Positions 53,251-61,230 of a stretch of DNA of 64,000 nt are shown here, piece after piece. Source of the DNA: Halopenitus persicus (GTDB taxonomy: Archaea > Halobacteriota > Halobacteria > Halobacteriales > Haloferacaceae); NCBI RefSeq assembly GCF_900107205.1, contig NZ_FNPC01000002.1:1-64000 (forward strand), written 5' to 3'. The notes beneath the pieces were generated by a model, which saw only the letters and a list, made by a program, of their open reading frames with translations, did not search any database and was not told the origin of the DNA. The stretch's first letter is position 1. Each line of letters begins with the position of its first letter. Both the position numbers and the translations under genes were made by a program.

Positions 53251-54374
53251 CAGAGTTCACCCCCGAGCTTCCGGTGCATCCGCCACTCGATGTACTGCGA
53301 GCCGATCGAGATGGCCAGGACCGTGATGAACAGGATCACGCCCGCGAGAAAGAGGGCGTCCATCTGCAGTCCGTGGGCGTTCCCGTAGTTGTTCGCGATC
53401 AGCGAGGTGAGCGTCTCCTGGCCGTAGAAGACGTTGTACAGCGGCTTCGTCAGTTGCGGGACGCCGCGGAGCATCACCGTCGCCGCCATCGTCTCGCCGA
53501 TGGCGCGACCGACGCCGAGGAGGACGGCCGCGGAGACGCCCGAGAAGGCCGCCGGCAGCGTGATCGACGTCATCGTCTGCCAGTCGGTGGTCCCCATCGC
53601 GAGCGAGCCGCTCTTCATCGACTCGGGGACGCTGCTCAGCGCGTCCTCGGCCACCGAGACGACCGTCGGGAGCGCCATCAGCCCGACCACGATGCCCACG
53701 AAGAGGTACGACCCCTGGCCCGTGGTCCGGAACTGGTCGGACGCCCACGGGCTCAGGATCGTGAACCCGATGAAGCCGTAGACGATCGACGGAATGCCGG
53801 CGAGGATCTCGACGCCGGGCTTGACGAACTCGCGGACGGGACCCGGCGCGATCTCCGACAGGAACAGCGCCGCGGCGACGCCCAGCGGGGCGGCGACCGC
53901 CGTCGCGATCGCCGTCACCATCACGGTCCCGTGGATCATCGGGACCATCGAGTACCGGATCGGTTCCGAGACCGCGTCCCACCGCGTCTCGGTGAACAGC
54001 CGGAGTCCCGGCACCGGGACGCCGAACGCCGTCGCGGTCCCGTAGCGGATCACGGGGATCGACTCGACGGCGATGAACGCGGTGATCAAAAGCAGGATGA
54101 GCACCGTCGAGACCGTCATCGCGAAGGTCACCACCCGAGCGGTCAACCCCTGGTGCCGGATCCAGCCGACGCCGGCAGCGAGGAGGAAAACGGCGAAGGG
54201 GAGGGCCGTGAGCGGCGACGCCAGCAGGAACCCGACCAGCGAGGCCAACAGCGCGACCGTCATCGTGCCGACGGTGACGAGCGCGGCGGTCGAGGTCTCC
54301 TCGCGGAACGCGCGCAGCCGTCGCCGCCATCGCGTCACCGCCGCGTCGGTTCGTGTATCGGTTGTGTGAGACAT
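53250..54374 (-). CDS. pstC: Phosphate ABC transporter permease PstC
   Basis: 374 residues with eight or so membrane segments. The permease core includes FVKPGVEILAGIPSIVYGFIGF and the EAA loop AEDALSSVPESMKSGSLAMGTTDWQTMTSITLP, then GRAIGETMAA. An N-terminal pair of membrane segments precedes the core. It has its own leaderless-type TATA box (54393–54400), so pstCAB-phoU may be transcribed apart from pstS. PstC and PstA form the channel. Confidence 0.95.
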   Translation of the reverse strand: MSHTTDTRTDAAVTRWRRRLRAFREETSTAALVTVGTMTVALLASLVGFLLASPLTALPFAVFLLAAGVGWIRHQGLTARVVTFAMTVSTVLILLLITAFIAVESIPVIRYGTATAFGVPVPGLRLFTETRWDAVSEPIRYSMVPMIHGTVMVTAIATAVAAPLGVAAALFLSEIAPGPVREFVKPGVEILAGIPSIVYGFIGFTILSPWASDQFRTTGQGSYLFVGIVVGLMALPTVVSVAEDALSSVPESMKSGSLAMGTTDWQTMTSITLPAAFSGVSAAVLLGVGRAIGETMAATVMLRGVPQLTKPLYNVFYGQETLTSLIANNYGNAHGLQMDALFLAGVILFITVLAISIGSQYIEWRMHRKLGGEL

Positions 54375-54392
54375 GATCGTAGTATGATGATG

Positions 54393-54400
54393 ATAAATAG
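54393..54400 (-). promoter_or_regulatory. Internal pst TATA box
   Basis: CTATTTAT on the minus strand, about 19–26 nt ahead of the pstC ATG. With the 24-bp repeat array between it and pstS, pstC has room for its own promoter. Confidence 0.5.
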
Positions 54401-54428
54401 CTGCGGTCCGCTCGGGATCAGGTCAGGC

Positions 54429-54596
54429 GTGGACCCACGCCGCAGTTCCCGTGCGGATTCACGCCACTGCTCACGCGCGGACTCACGCCACTGCTCACGC
54501 GCGGACTCACGCCACTGCTCACGCGCGGACTCACGCCGCAGCTCCCGTGCGGACTCACGTCGCAGCTCACGCCGGTGGCCACGTCGCAGCTCACGC
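54429..54596. repeat. Seven-unit 24-bp tandem repeat between pstS and pstC
   Basis: Units start at 54429, 54453, 54477, 54501, 54525, 54549 and 54573. The two units at 54477–54500 and 54501–54524 are identical; the rest differ at a few positions. Each contains TCACGC, whose complement GCGTGA carries the same TGA found at the pstS stop codon (54603–54605). Both strands are open through the array only because 24 is divisible by three. Confidence 0.93.
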
Positions 54597-54602
54597 GTAT
54601 GC

Positions 54603-55820
54603 TCACGCCGGATCCGGAAGCTTCTCCGCCTCGGCCTCGATGTCGGCCGTCGGCAGCGGGATGTAGTTGTTGTCCTCGACGAAGACGGTCTGGCCGAACT
54701 CGGTCAAGAACATGTTGAGGAACGCTCCCTCGCGGCGGTCCGTCCCGCTCGGCGTGTCGTCGGTGACCTTCGTGTACATGTGGAGGTCGCGGTTGAGCGG
54801 GTACTCGCTGTCGAAGATCGTGTTCTCGGCGTCACGGTCCGGCTCGTAGACCGTTCCCTCGAAGTCGATCGCGATCGGCTGGACGGCGTCGCTCGTGAAC
54901 GCGAGCGCCATGTACGCGATGGCGCCCTCGTTGTTGGCGACCGCCTCGGCGACCTGCTGGTTCTGTCCGAACCGGGTGTCGACGCCGGACATCGACGCGT
55001 CGGCGCTGCCGAGCATGTTCAGCCGGAACGACGTGTCCGTCCCGGACCCCTCGGCGCGGCCGATGGCGTAGATCTCCTGATCCGGACCGCCGACCTCCGA
55101 CCAGTTCGTGATCTCGTCCTGGTAGATCCCGCGGATCTGCTCGCCGGTGAGCTGCTGAACGCCGTTCTCGTAGACGTCGCTGCTCACGACGACGGGCTGG
55201 CCGTCCCGCCCGACGACGTGGTCGACGAACTGCTCGTCAGCCGCCGACTCGCTGATCCCGAGCTCCGCCGTGATCGGTCCCGAGGAGTTGCCGATGTCGA
55301 CCAGCTCGTCCCGCACCGCTTCACAGCCCGTCCCGGAGTGGCTCAGGCTGACCGTCGTGTTGTACGGCGGGTTCGACCGCTGTCCGGTCGGCTCGAAGCC
55401 GAACTGGCTGGCGAAGTAGTCGGCGAGGTACATGTCCGTCTCGATCTCGTCCCACCCCGGCACGGACGTCTCCTCGTTCGACCCCCAGTACTCGCCGTCG
55501 CTCGGCGGCGCGTTGGCGTTCCAGTAGGAGCTGCCCGTGTTCGAGATGGGGTAGACCGTCGAGGATCCCTCGGCGGTGAGCAGCGCCGGCCCGTTCCCGC
55601 CGTTCGTCTCGGTTTCGTCGCCGTTTCCGTTTCCGTTGCCGCCGCCGTTGCCGTTTCCACCGCCGTTCCCGCTGCCTCCGTTTCCGCCGCCGTTGCCGTT
55701 CCCGCTTTCCGTCCCCGTGCTTCCGCTGCAGCCGGCCAGCCCGGCCGACCCCACGGCGCCCGAGGTGACCAGAAACTTCCGCCGTGATACGCCGCGTTCA
55801 GCCCAGTTACGGTCTGACAT
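54603..55820 (-). CDS. pstS: Phosphate ABC transporter substrate-binding lipoprotein PstS
   Basis: 405 residues. Tat signal with lipobox SRRKFLVTSGAVGSAGLAGC (Cys about 31), then a Gly/Asn-rich linker (GNGGGNGGSGNGGG…, about 40–70) from short repeats. The binding domain has AEGSSTVYPISNTG, SHSGTGCEAVRDELVDIGNSSGPIT and IGRAEGSGTDTSFRLNML, the loops that hold phosphate. The ATG at 55820 is the expected start in front of the signal; the open frame upstream crosses the promoter. It is first in the operon with its own promoter at about 55854–55873. Confidence 0.95.
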   Translation of the reverse strand: MSDRNWAERGVSRRKFLVTSGAVGSAGLAGCSGSTGTESGNGNGGGNGGSGNGGGNGNGGGNGNGNGDETETNGGNGPALLTAEGSSTVYPISNTGSSYWNANAPPSDGEYWGSNEETSVPGWDEIETDMYLADYFASQFGFEPTGQRSNPPYNTTVSLSHSGTGCEAVRDELVDIGNSSGPITAELGISESAADEQFVDHVVGRDGQPVVVSSDVYENGVQQLTGEQIRGIYQDEITNWSEVGGPDQEIYAIGRAEGSGTDTSFRLNMLGSADASMSGVDTRFGQNQQVAEAVANNEGAIAYMALAFTSDAVQPIAIDFEGTVYEPDRDAENTIFDSEYPLNRDLHMYTKVTDDTPSGTDRREGAFLNMFLTEFGQTVFVEDNNYIPLPTADIEAEAEKLPDPA

Positions 55821-56107
55821 CACCAGTACGATCCGGCCGTCCTTGTAAACGGGTTTATATTTCTGATATATCCGCGTCAGGATGCGTTCGAAGACGGGGG
55901 GACCGGTACGGGCCCGTCCCGATCGGAACCGTCCGCTACGGACCGGCGAATATCCCCGTTGAGTGGTATGAAACGCTACTGAGTGGCGCGTCCAGATACG
56001 AACGCTCCGGAGCCCTATATAGCCGATCGGACCGGTATTTGGTGAAACGGTCCGTAACGATCGGTTCTGACGGAACGTATACATAAGCGTATGATGAAAT
56101 CCCGTTC
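55821..56107. promoter_or_regulatory. pstS control region, divergent from the 56108 gene
   Basis: On the minus strand ATATAAAC (55853–55860) and ATATCA (55866–55871) lie 33–50 nt before the pstS ATG. An inverted repeat CGGACCG (56028–56034) / CGGTCCG (56048–56054) brackets GTATTTGGTGAAA and ACCCTATATAGCC lies just left of it. These are candidate phosphate-response sites for the divergent pair, but no P-box consensus is proven here. Confidence 0.45.
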
Positions 56108-57118
56108 GTGACCGAGACAGACCGTCCCGAGCCGTCCGCCGCCGATCCGGCTGCTACCGACGCGGCGTCGACTGCACAGTCGCTCCTCGAACGCGAGCCG
56201 ACCGTCGAGGCGGTCGTCACGGCGGTCGCCGAGGAAGCTGACCACGATCCGGCCGCGATCCGCCGGGACCTGGATCCGTTCGCCGACGACGGCGTCCTCA
56301 CCGGCGACGCCGTCAGGGCGACCGTCTCGGACGTGTCGCAGATCGTCGCCACCGCGGAGACGCGCGTCGACCTCGCCGCCCGCGCGGCCGACGACGTTCG
56401 AGCGGCGGCCGATCCGGTGACCGACCTCGTCGTCGTTCGGGACCGGTTGCGGACGCTCGAGCACCGCCTCGCCGCCCTCCAGCGTCGCACCGCCGAACTC
56501 GGCGAGACGGTCGGGGCCGCCCGCGACCGGCTCGATACGCCCGCGGGCATCCACCGATCGGCGGTCGACCTGCGCGAGACGGCGGCCGACGCACAGCGCG
56601 TCGTCCGGGTGGCCGACGACCTCGCAACCGACCTCGAGGCGTTCGAGTCCTGGCTCGAGTCGCCCGCCGAGCGCGCCTGGACGCTCGCGGACGACGTCGA
56701 CGCCCTCGAGGAGGCGCTGGGCGAGCTGTCGACCACGGCCGAGCGACTGAAGGAGGCGTCAACGGCGTCCGGACCGGCCACGGACGGGAACGGGACGCCA
56801 GCGAACGCGTGGGCTGACGCGACCGTCCGGGCGAGCGTGCTCGAGCTGTTGGTGGCCGACGTTCGGGCGGAGTCGGCCGTCCTCCGGCGCTGGGCCGCCC
56901 GTGAGGACGCGTCGGTTCCGGCGCCGCTCCCGTCGCGGATCGACGCCGCGGACCGACGCCTCTCGGCGCTTGCCGCGACGCTGTCGGCCCTGGCTACCTC
57001 CGACTGGCGCGACCGGTTCGCGGACCGTCTCGCGGCGACCGACCGGACGCTGGCGCGGTTCGATCCGCCCGTCGCCTGGGACCGTGTTCGGGAGGCGATG
57101 GCGGAGATCGACGAGTGA
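56108..57118 (+). CDS. Long coiled-coil haloarchaeal protein, function unknown
   Basis: 336 residues, GTG start. After a 40-residue acidic N-terminus the protein is almost entirely amphipathic helix (RDRLRTLEHRLAALQRRTAELGETVGAARDRLD, LEAFESWLESPAERAWTLADDVDALEEAL), a coiled-coil pattern related to 'halo transducer'-type annotations, without the signalling domain of a transducer. It is divergent from pstS with 287 bp between. No function can be stated. Confidence 0.72.
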   Translation: MTETDRPEPSAADPAATDAASTAQSLLEREPTVEAVVTAVAEEADHDPAAIRRDLDPFADDGVLTGDAVRATVSDVSQIVATAETRVDLAARAADDVRAAADPVTDLVVVRDRLRTLEHRLAALQRRTAELGETVGAARDRLDTPAGIHRSAVDLRETAADAQRVVRVADDLATDLEAFESWLESPAERAWTLADDVDALEEALGELSTTAERLKEASTASGPATDGNGTPANAWADATVRASVLELLVADVRAESAVLRRWAAREDASVPAPLPSRIDAADRRLSALAATLSALATSDWRDRFADRLAATDRTLARFDPPVAWDRVREAMAEIDE

Positions 57119-57128
57119 TTGACGTCCT

Positions 57129-57148
57129 CCCACCCCTGAAGGGGTGGG
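57129..57148 (+). mobile_element. Solo IS200/IS605-type end hairpin
   Basis: CCCACCCC (57129–57136), loop TGAA, GGGGTGGG (57141–57148), within GACGTCCTCCCACCC… GGGCTTCC. This GTCCTCCC–stem–TGAA–stem–GCTTCC design is that of the right end behind tnpB genes in haloarchaea. No tnpA or tnpB frame lies nearby, so it is a relic or a non-autonomous (PATE/MITE-like) remnant. Confidence 0.6.
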
Positions 57149-57206
57149 CTTCCGCTCGCTACGTGTCACCTTTGTCCCCCCGTTTATGGCGCGGCAAGCG
57201 TCGCGG

Positions 57207-57217
57207 TTTTTTTTTTT
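57207..57217 (+). terminator. Eleven-T tract, candidate terminator
   Basis: An uninterrupted T11 run after GCGTCGCGG in a GC-rich setting. Archaeal RNA polymerase terminates at T-tracts, so this would end the 56108 transcript (and any transcript of the solo hairpin). 142 bp remain to the next start. Confidence 0.55.
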
Positions 57218-57359
57218 AAAGAACCCCACGGCCTCCGATCGCGCGGTTCGATCTGCATCTATATAGTCGACCGTACCGCTTGGATCGGGGAATACCGTTC
57301 CGCGGGACTCAATAGGGGTCTTATAAGCGTTTAATCCCGTGCGGCGGGCCTGTCAGCGT

Positions 57360-58208
57360 ATGACAACCGGATCGGCGACGCGACCGAGCGACGACCGGGT
57401 CGGCGACCGGCTCGCGGCCCTTCGACGGGCGGTGCGCACCGAGCGCCGCCGCATCGCCGACGAACGGCAGGCGTTCGACGCCTTTCGGAAGCGGCTCGCG
57501 GACATCGAACCACGGACGGCGGCCCGAGCACGGACGACTGATCGGACGTCGGCGGCTGATCGGACGTCGGCGGCTGATCGGACGTCGGCGACGACTCCGT
57601 TAGTGGGGGAGCGGTCCGCCTCGACGCCCGGCCTGTGCGCGGTGCGCGACGCCTACGAGGAGACGGTGATGAGCGTCCCGCACTACGCCGAGGACTACGA
57701 CGATACCTATCCCGAGAGCCTCGCGGCGGAGTTCGGCCGCGAGCTGTCGGCCACGCTCACCGCCGGGACCGCCTTCGATCCCGCGATCAAACGGGAGCTC
57801 CAGCGGGCTATTCGGGATCGTCGCGAGGGCTGCGTCGCGGTCCTCGACACGCTCGATACCGAGGCGGCGTCCCTCGCCGACCTTCGAGAGCCGCTCCCGG
57901 AACTGGCTCGCGACCTCGATAGTCTCGCCGGTGCCGACCTCGAATCGCTGGATTTCGGCGCGCTCGAGGCACACCACGCCCGGGCGGGCGCGTTGCGCGA
58001 CCGCTGTGAGACGCTCGCCCGGAACCGGCAGGCGACCATCCGCCGACAGCGCCGGGACCTCCGCGTGCCCGGCGAGACGCCCGACGTGCCGCGGTACCTC
58101 TATGCCGACCGCGAGACGACCTATCCCGTGTTGGCGACGATCGCCGACCTGGCCGAACGGGCGGCGTCGTTCCGGTCGCGGGTCGAGACGGCGATCGCGG
58201 AGTGGTAA
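57360..58208 (+). CDS. Coiled-coil haloarchaeal protein, function unknown
   Basis: 282 residues. Helical N-terminus (DRLAALRRAVRTERRRIADERQAFDAFRKRLADIEPR), then an 18-bp tandem repeat (57541–57594) encoding DRTSAA units, then a globular part with CAVRDAYEETVMSVPHYAEDYDDTYPESLAAEFG and LRVPGETPDVPRYLYADRETTYPVLATIADLAE. I know it only as a haloarchaeal DUF family (DUF7260-like). Promoter CTTATAAGCGTTTAATCC 22–39 nt upstream. The helical style resembles the 56108 gene but no sequence relationship is evident. Confidence 0.72.
   Translation: MTTGSATRPSDDRVGDRLAALRRAVRTERRRIADERQAFDAFRKRLADIEPRTAARARTTDRTSAADRTSAADRTSATTPLVGERSASTPGLCAVRDAYEETVMSVPHYAEDYDDTYPESLAAEFGRELSATLTAGTAFDPAIKRELQRAIRDRREGCVAVLDTLDTEAASLADLREPLPELARDLDSLAGADLESLDFGALEAHHARAGALRDRCETLARNRQATIRRQRRDLRVPGETPDVPRYLYADRETTYPVLATIADLAERAASFRSRVETAIAEW
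57541..57594 (+). repeat. 18-bp coding tandem repeat
   Basis: ATCGGACGTCGGCGGCTG at 57541–57558 and 57559–57576 (identical) and a third copy ending CGACGA at 57577–57594, encoding the repeated DRTSAA linker. Confidence 0.9.
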
Positions 58209-58271
58209 TCGGAAACGAGGAGGATCGGGACGAAGGGAGAGCTCCGAACGGACTCCGTTCGCTGACGGCCA

Positions 58272-58583
58272 TCACTTCTCGACTGACCCGTCGGCATCGG
58301 ACCGGTCCGCGGATTCTTCCACGGCCCCCTCCGCGGGCTCCTCGGCTTCGTCGCCCGCGTTCCGCAGCCGGCTCGGGAGCAGACCCCCGACCAGTCCACG
58401 GAGGATCCGTTCGGGGTCCAGGAAGTACTGGGGGAGGACGACCATCGCGACCGCGACGCCGACCATCGCGACGCCGACGGCGGTCTCGCCGTCGAGGGCG
58501 CGCATCACCCCGTAGTTGGCCACCGGGATCGCGAAGATCAGCGTGGTCGCCAGCTCGATCGTGTCCAGGATCCCGAATCGCAT
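58272..58583 (-). CDS. Small two-helix membrane protein, function unknown
   Basis: 103 residues. Two hydrophobic segments (about 7–27 and 35–52), then a cytoplasmic-looking acidic tail (about 70–103). ACTTATAACCC about 20–30 nt upstream is a clear TATA box, so it is a separate unit from the gene upstream. Family name and role unknown; similar proteins are common in haloarchaea. Confidence 0.68.
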   Translation of the reverse strand: MRFGILDTIELATTLIFAIPVANYGVMRALDGETAVGVAMVGVAVAMVVLPQYFLDPERILRGLVGGLLPSRLRNAGDEAEEPAEGAVEESADRSDADGSVEK

Positions 58584-58607
58584 CGCCGATCGGTAGCCGC
58601 CGCCGGG

Positions 58608-58955
58608 TTATAAGTCGCGCGGCGGATGCCAGAAGAGGCCGTCCGCGATCAGGAGGCCACAGACGAGGGATGCGACCGCAGCCGGGATCGCGGCGGGATC
58701 CATCGCCAGCCGCCCCCCGCCGTAGACCCCGACGAACAGGACCGGAATGAGCGCGAGCCGCAGGTCCTCCCGCGAGGCGCGTGCGAGCCCCTCGGCGATC
58801 TCCGCGGTCGCGACCGCCTCGATCGTCGCGACCGTCTCGACGTCGATGACGTCACCGATGCCGTCGACGTCCTCAACCTCGACGTCCTCAACCCCGACGT
58901 CCCCGACGCCATCGCCGGCGCCGGCGTCGAACGGCGACGAAACCACCGGCGTCAC
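58608..58955 (-). CDS. Small membrane protein, function unknown
   Basis: 115 residues, GTG start. The first 50 residues are acidic low-complexity (GVGDVGVEDVEVEDVDG…), then LALIPVLFVGVYGGGRLAMDPAAIPAAVASLVCGLLIADGLFW gives two membrane segments. The GTG overlaps the TGA of the ribbon-helix-helix gene, so the two are translationally coupled. An alternative, shorter start cannot be excluded. Confidence 0.62.
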   Translation of the reverse strand: MTPVVSSPFDAGAGDGVGDVGVEDVEVEDVDGIGDVIDVETVATIEAVATAEIAEGLARASREDLRLALIPVLFVGVYGGGRLAMDPAAIPAAVASLVCGLLIADGLFWHPPRDL

Positions 58956-59152
58956 TCCATATACCCCAGATCTCGGAGCTTCTGACCGATCTCGCGGGCT
59001 TCCGCCTCGGAGATCTCGTCGGCGGACTCCATCTCCCGGACGACGACGTGTTTCACGAACTCCTTGACCGACCCGAAGGGCTCGTCCTCGATGTACGCCT
59101 CGACGTCCGCCACGAACTCCTTGCGCAGCGAGATCGTCGTGTACTCGCTCAT
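58952..59152 (-). CDS. Ribbon-helix-helix DNA-binding protein
   Basis: 66 residues (MSEYTTISLRKEFVADVEAYIEDEPFGSVKEFVKHVVVREM). The strand TTISL followed by two helices is the CopG/Arc-type ribbon-helix-helix; such small proteins repress their own promoter. AGTTTTATAT about 25–34 nt upstream, within a very A/T-rich stretch, is the promoter and possible operator. Coupled to the membrane protein 58608–58955; together they may form a regulator plus target pair, or an orphan antitoxin-like regulator, though no toxin motif is seen. Confidence 0.8.
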   Translation of the reverse strand: MSEYTTISLRKEFVADVEAYIEDEPFGSVKEFVKHVVVREMESADEISEAEAREIGQKLRDLGYME

Positions 59153-59273
59153 TGCTACCGCCTCGTCGTCCCTGCCATATAAAACTTAATTAGATATAAT
59201 TAGAAAGCTCGGCGGGACCGTGTCCGCGGCCCCGTGCCGACACCGACTTCACCACCCCGTTCGAAGCGGGCCT

Positions 59274-59999
59274 ATGTTCACCGGGATCGTCGAGACCGCC
59301 GGCGAGGTGGTCGGCGTCGAGGAAACCGCGGACGGGCGCCGGCTCGCGATCGCCGCTCCCGGTCTCTCGGAGCTGTATCACGGCCAGTCGATCAGCGTCA
59401 GCGGGGTCTGCCTGACGGTCGAGGCGTACGGGGACGACGTGCGCGTCGCGGATTCGGGGCCCGAGGTCGGTGCTGTCGGCGACGGCAACGACGGCACCGG
59501 CGACGGCACCGGCGACGACGGCACCGGCGACGACGGCACCGGCGACGACGGCAACGACGACACCGATGGCGGCGTCTTCGAGGTGTTCCTCGCGAGCGAA
59601 ACCGTCGCGAAGACCTACCTCGGGTCCCTCGGCGTCGGCGACGTCGTCAACGTCGAGCGCGCGATGCCGGCCGACGGGCGCTTCGACGGCCACCTCGTGC
59701 AGGGCCACGTCGACACGGTCACGACCGTCGAGGCGATCGAGTCAGTCGGCGAGGACTGGCGGTTCACGTTCGCGCTCCCCGACGACCAGGCGCGGTACGT
59801 GGTTCAAAAGGGCTCGGTCACGCTCGACGGGATCTCGCTCACGGTCGCGGACCGCCGCGAGGACGCCTTCGACGTGGCGATCATCCCCACCACCTACGAC
59901 CTCACCACGCTCTCGGAGAAGGACCCCGGCGACCCGGTTCATCTGGAGGTCGACGTGATCGCGAAGTACGTCGAGGGGATGGTCGACGGGTACGTGTGA
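59274..59999 (+). CDS. ribE: Riboflavin synthase (alpha, trimeric type)
   Basis: 241 residues. Two lumazine-binding repeats: MFTGIVETAGEVVGV … SVSGVCLTVEAYG, and FDGHLVQGHVDTVTTVEAI … GSVTLDGISLTVAD. The enzyme dismutates 6,7-dimethyl-8-ribityllumazine to riboflavin. Haloarchaea use this bacterial type, not the RibC pentamer of methanogens. Residues about 65–100 are an acidic Gly/Asp/Thr insertion encoded by a 15-bp tandem repeat, set just before FEVFLASETV of the first domain, so it probably forms a surface loop. The start is fixed by the invariant MFTGIVE. Confidence 0.96.
   Translation: MFTGIVETAGEVVGVEETADGRRLAIAAPGLSELYHGQSISVSGVCLTVEAYGDDVRVADSGPEVGAVGDGNDGTGDGTGDDGTGDDGTGDDGNDDTDGGVFEVFLASETVAKTYLGSLGVGDVVNVERAMPADGRFDGHLVQGHVDTVTTVEAIESVGEDWRFTFALPDDQARYVVQKGSVTLDGISLTVADRREDAFDVAIIPTTYDLTTLSEKDPGDPVHLEVDVIAKYVEGMVDGYV
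59478..59565 (+). repeat. Tandem repeat insertion inside riboflavin synthase
   Basis: Units GGCACCGGCGACGAC (15 bp, GTGDD) and shorter GGCACCGGCGAC (12 bp) variants, all in frame, expand a loop in the first barrel. Confidence 0.9.
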
Positions 60000-60049
60000 T
60001 CGCCGACTGCCGACAGCGCTCCGTTTGATCGTCGGCTGCTCCGCCCCTC

Positions 60050-60838
60050 TCACGGCCGCGCGAGCACAGTTTCGCCGGCTCGGACGGTCTCGCCCTTTTG
60101 AACGCACAGATCGGACCGGTCAACCGACGGCGGGAACAGCACGTCGGCGCGCGAGCCGAACGAGACGTGGCCGATACGCTGGCCCCGTTCGATCTCGTCG
60201 CCGGCCGCGACGTGGGGATGGATCCGGCGGGCGAACCAGCCGGCGATGAGGAACAGCTCGTGGTTGCCGCAGTCGATCACGAGCTGCTCGTTCCGGTCGG
60301 AGTCCTTGCTGAAGGCGGGTTTATAAGCACCGGGCCGGTGGCGGACCGCCTCCACCGTTCCCGACAGCGGCGCGCGGTTCACGTGGACGTCGGTGACGTT
60401 CATGAAGACCCCGACGCGCAGGCGGTCGCCCTCCTCGCGAATGACCGAGACCGTTCCGTCTGCCGGAGAGACGGCGGCCTCGATGTCCCCGTGTTCGGCC
60501 TCGTCGGAGAGGGCGGCGTCATCGGTGGCGGCGGCGGAGATGGCGGCGTCATCGGTGGCGGCGGAGATGGCGGCTTCGTCGGGAGCCGGCGGCGACCGCG
60601 GCGGATCGCGGTGGAACCACAGGACGCCGATCGTGAGCGCGAGCAGGGCGATGCCCGCGGGCGGGACGAACACGAGCAACGCCGCGCCGAGCAGCGCCGG
60701 CGGTCGGGCGAGCCGCCAGGCGTCGTCGACGACCGGGAACGGCAGGACACGGGCAAGCGGCGGATTCGTGTCCGAGCGTGACTCCGGCGGGTCGGCGGAC
60801 GAGTGTGACTTCGGTGTGGTCGATGGATCGGTACTCAC
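60050..60838 (-). CDS. asd: Archaetidylserine decarboxylase proenzyme (PSD family)
   Basis: 262 residues, GTG start. Membrane-spanning N-terminal segments (about 38–70) precede the catalytic domain: SPADGTVSVI, FMNVTDVHVNRAPLSG, GAYKPAF, and VSFGSRADVLF near the C-terminus, where autocleavage between Gly and Ser makes the pyruvoyl group. The bacterial LGST motif is FGSR here. It forms archaetidylethanolamine from archaetidylserine. An imperfect repeat (about residues 85–110, AAISAATDDAAISAAATDDAAL) lies in the linker. The matching serine synthase is not in the window. Confidence 0.9.
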   Translation of the reverse strand: MSTDPSTTPKSHSSADPPESRSDTNPPLARVLPFPVVDDAWRLARPPALLGAALLVFVPPAGIALLALTIGVLWFHRDPPRSPPAPDEAAISAATDDAAISAAATDDAALSDEAEHGDIEAAVSPADGTVSVIREEGDRLRVGVFMNVTDVHVNRAPLSGTVEAVRHRPGAYKPAFSKDSDRNEQLVIDCGNHELFLIAGWFARRIHPHVAAGDEIERGQRIGHVSFGSRADVLFPPSVDRSDLCVQKGETVRAGETVLARP

Positions 60839-60934
60839 GGTGGTCGGATGTAAGCGGTGCTTACGTCAAAAGGTCGAGGATCGATACAGGTGTGTTCCTA
60901 CTTAACGCGGTGATTCTCGATGTTCAGGCCGAGA

Positions 60935-60958
60935 ATCACCCCGGGCGTCGAGTGTAAC
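60935..60958 (+). repeat. ORB-like repeat 1
   Basis: ATCACCCCGGGCGTCGAGTG-type, ending TGTAAC; shares the CGTCGAGTGTAAC core. Left arm, + orientation. Confidence 0.75.
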
Positions 60959-61014
60959 GGTGAAAACTGGACGGATAGGTCGAGCGGGCCGCTCTGATGG
61001 GTTCGCCGATCGGA

Positions 61015-61040
61015 GACACACACCGGGCGTCGAGTGTAAC
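61015..61040 (+). repeat. ORB-like repeat 2
   Basis: CACACACCGGGCGTCGAGTG, ending TGTAAC; the cleanest match of the left arm. Confidence 0.85.
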
Positions 61041-61100
61041 TCGAATAGGCACGGGGAAGCGTGATGGACTGGAACTACACCTCGCCGCGAGTCAGTCGTC

Positions 61101-61125
61101 GACACACCACGTGTCGAGTGTGTAT
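61101..61125 (+). repeat. ORB-like repeat 3
   Basis: GACACACCACGTGTCGAGTG followed by TGTAT; diverged centre and end. Confidence 0.7.
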
Positions 61126-61203
61126 GTGGCTTAAGTGGTGTTTTAAACCTTCTATCCCTGTATATACCTCAGTTCTGCTTCAACCATATCTCGGTCTGGT
61201 GGG

Positions 61204-61230
61204 GCACACACACCACCTGTCGAGTGTAAC
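61204..61230 (+). repeat. ORB-like repeat 4
   Basis: CACACACACCACCTGTCGAG then TGTAAC; + orientation, 28 bp from the orc1 stop. Confidence 0.8.

Noticed and set aside
54418-54666. Open frames with ARTHATAH or GVSPRVSS repeats between pstS and pstC
   Set aside because: Both strands stay open only because the 24-bp repeat is a multiple of three; no start signal, no relation to known proteins.
58952-59152. Antitoxin of a toxin–antitoxin pair
   Set aside because: The ribbon-helix-helix protein fits, but the coupled partner is a membrane protein with no toxin motif; too weak to call.
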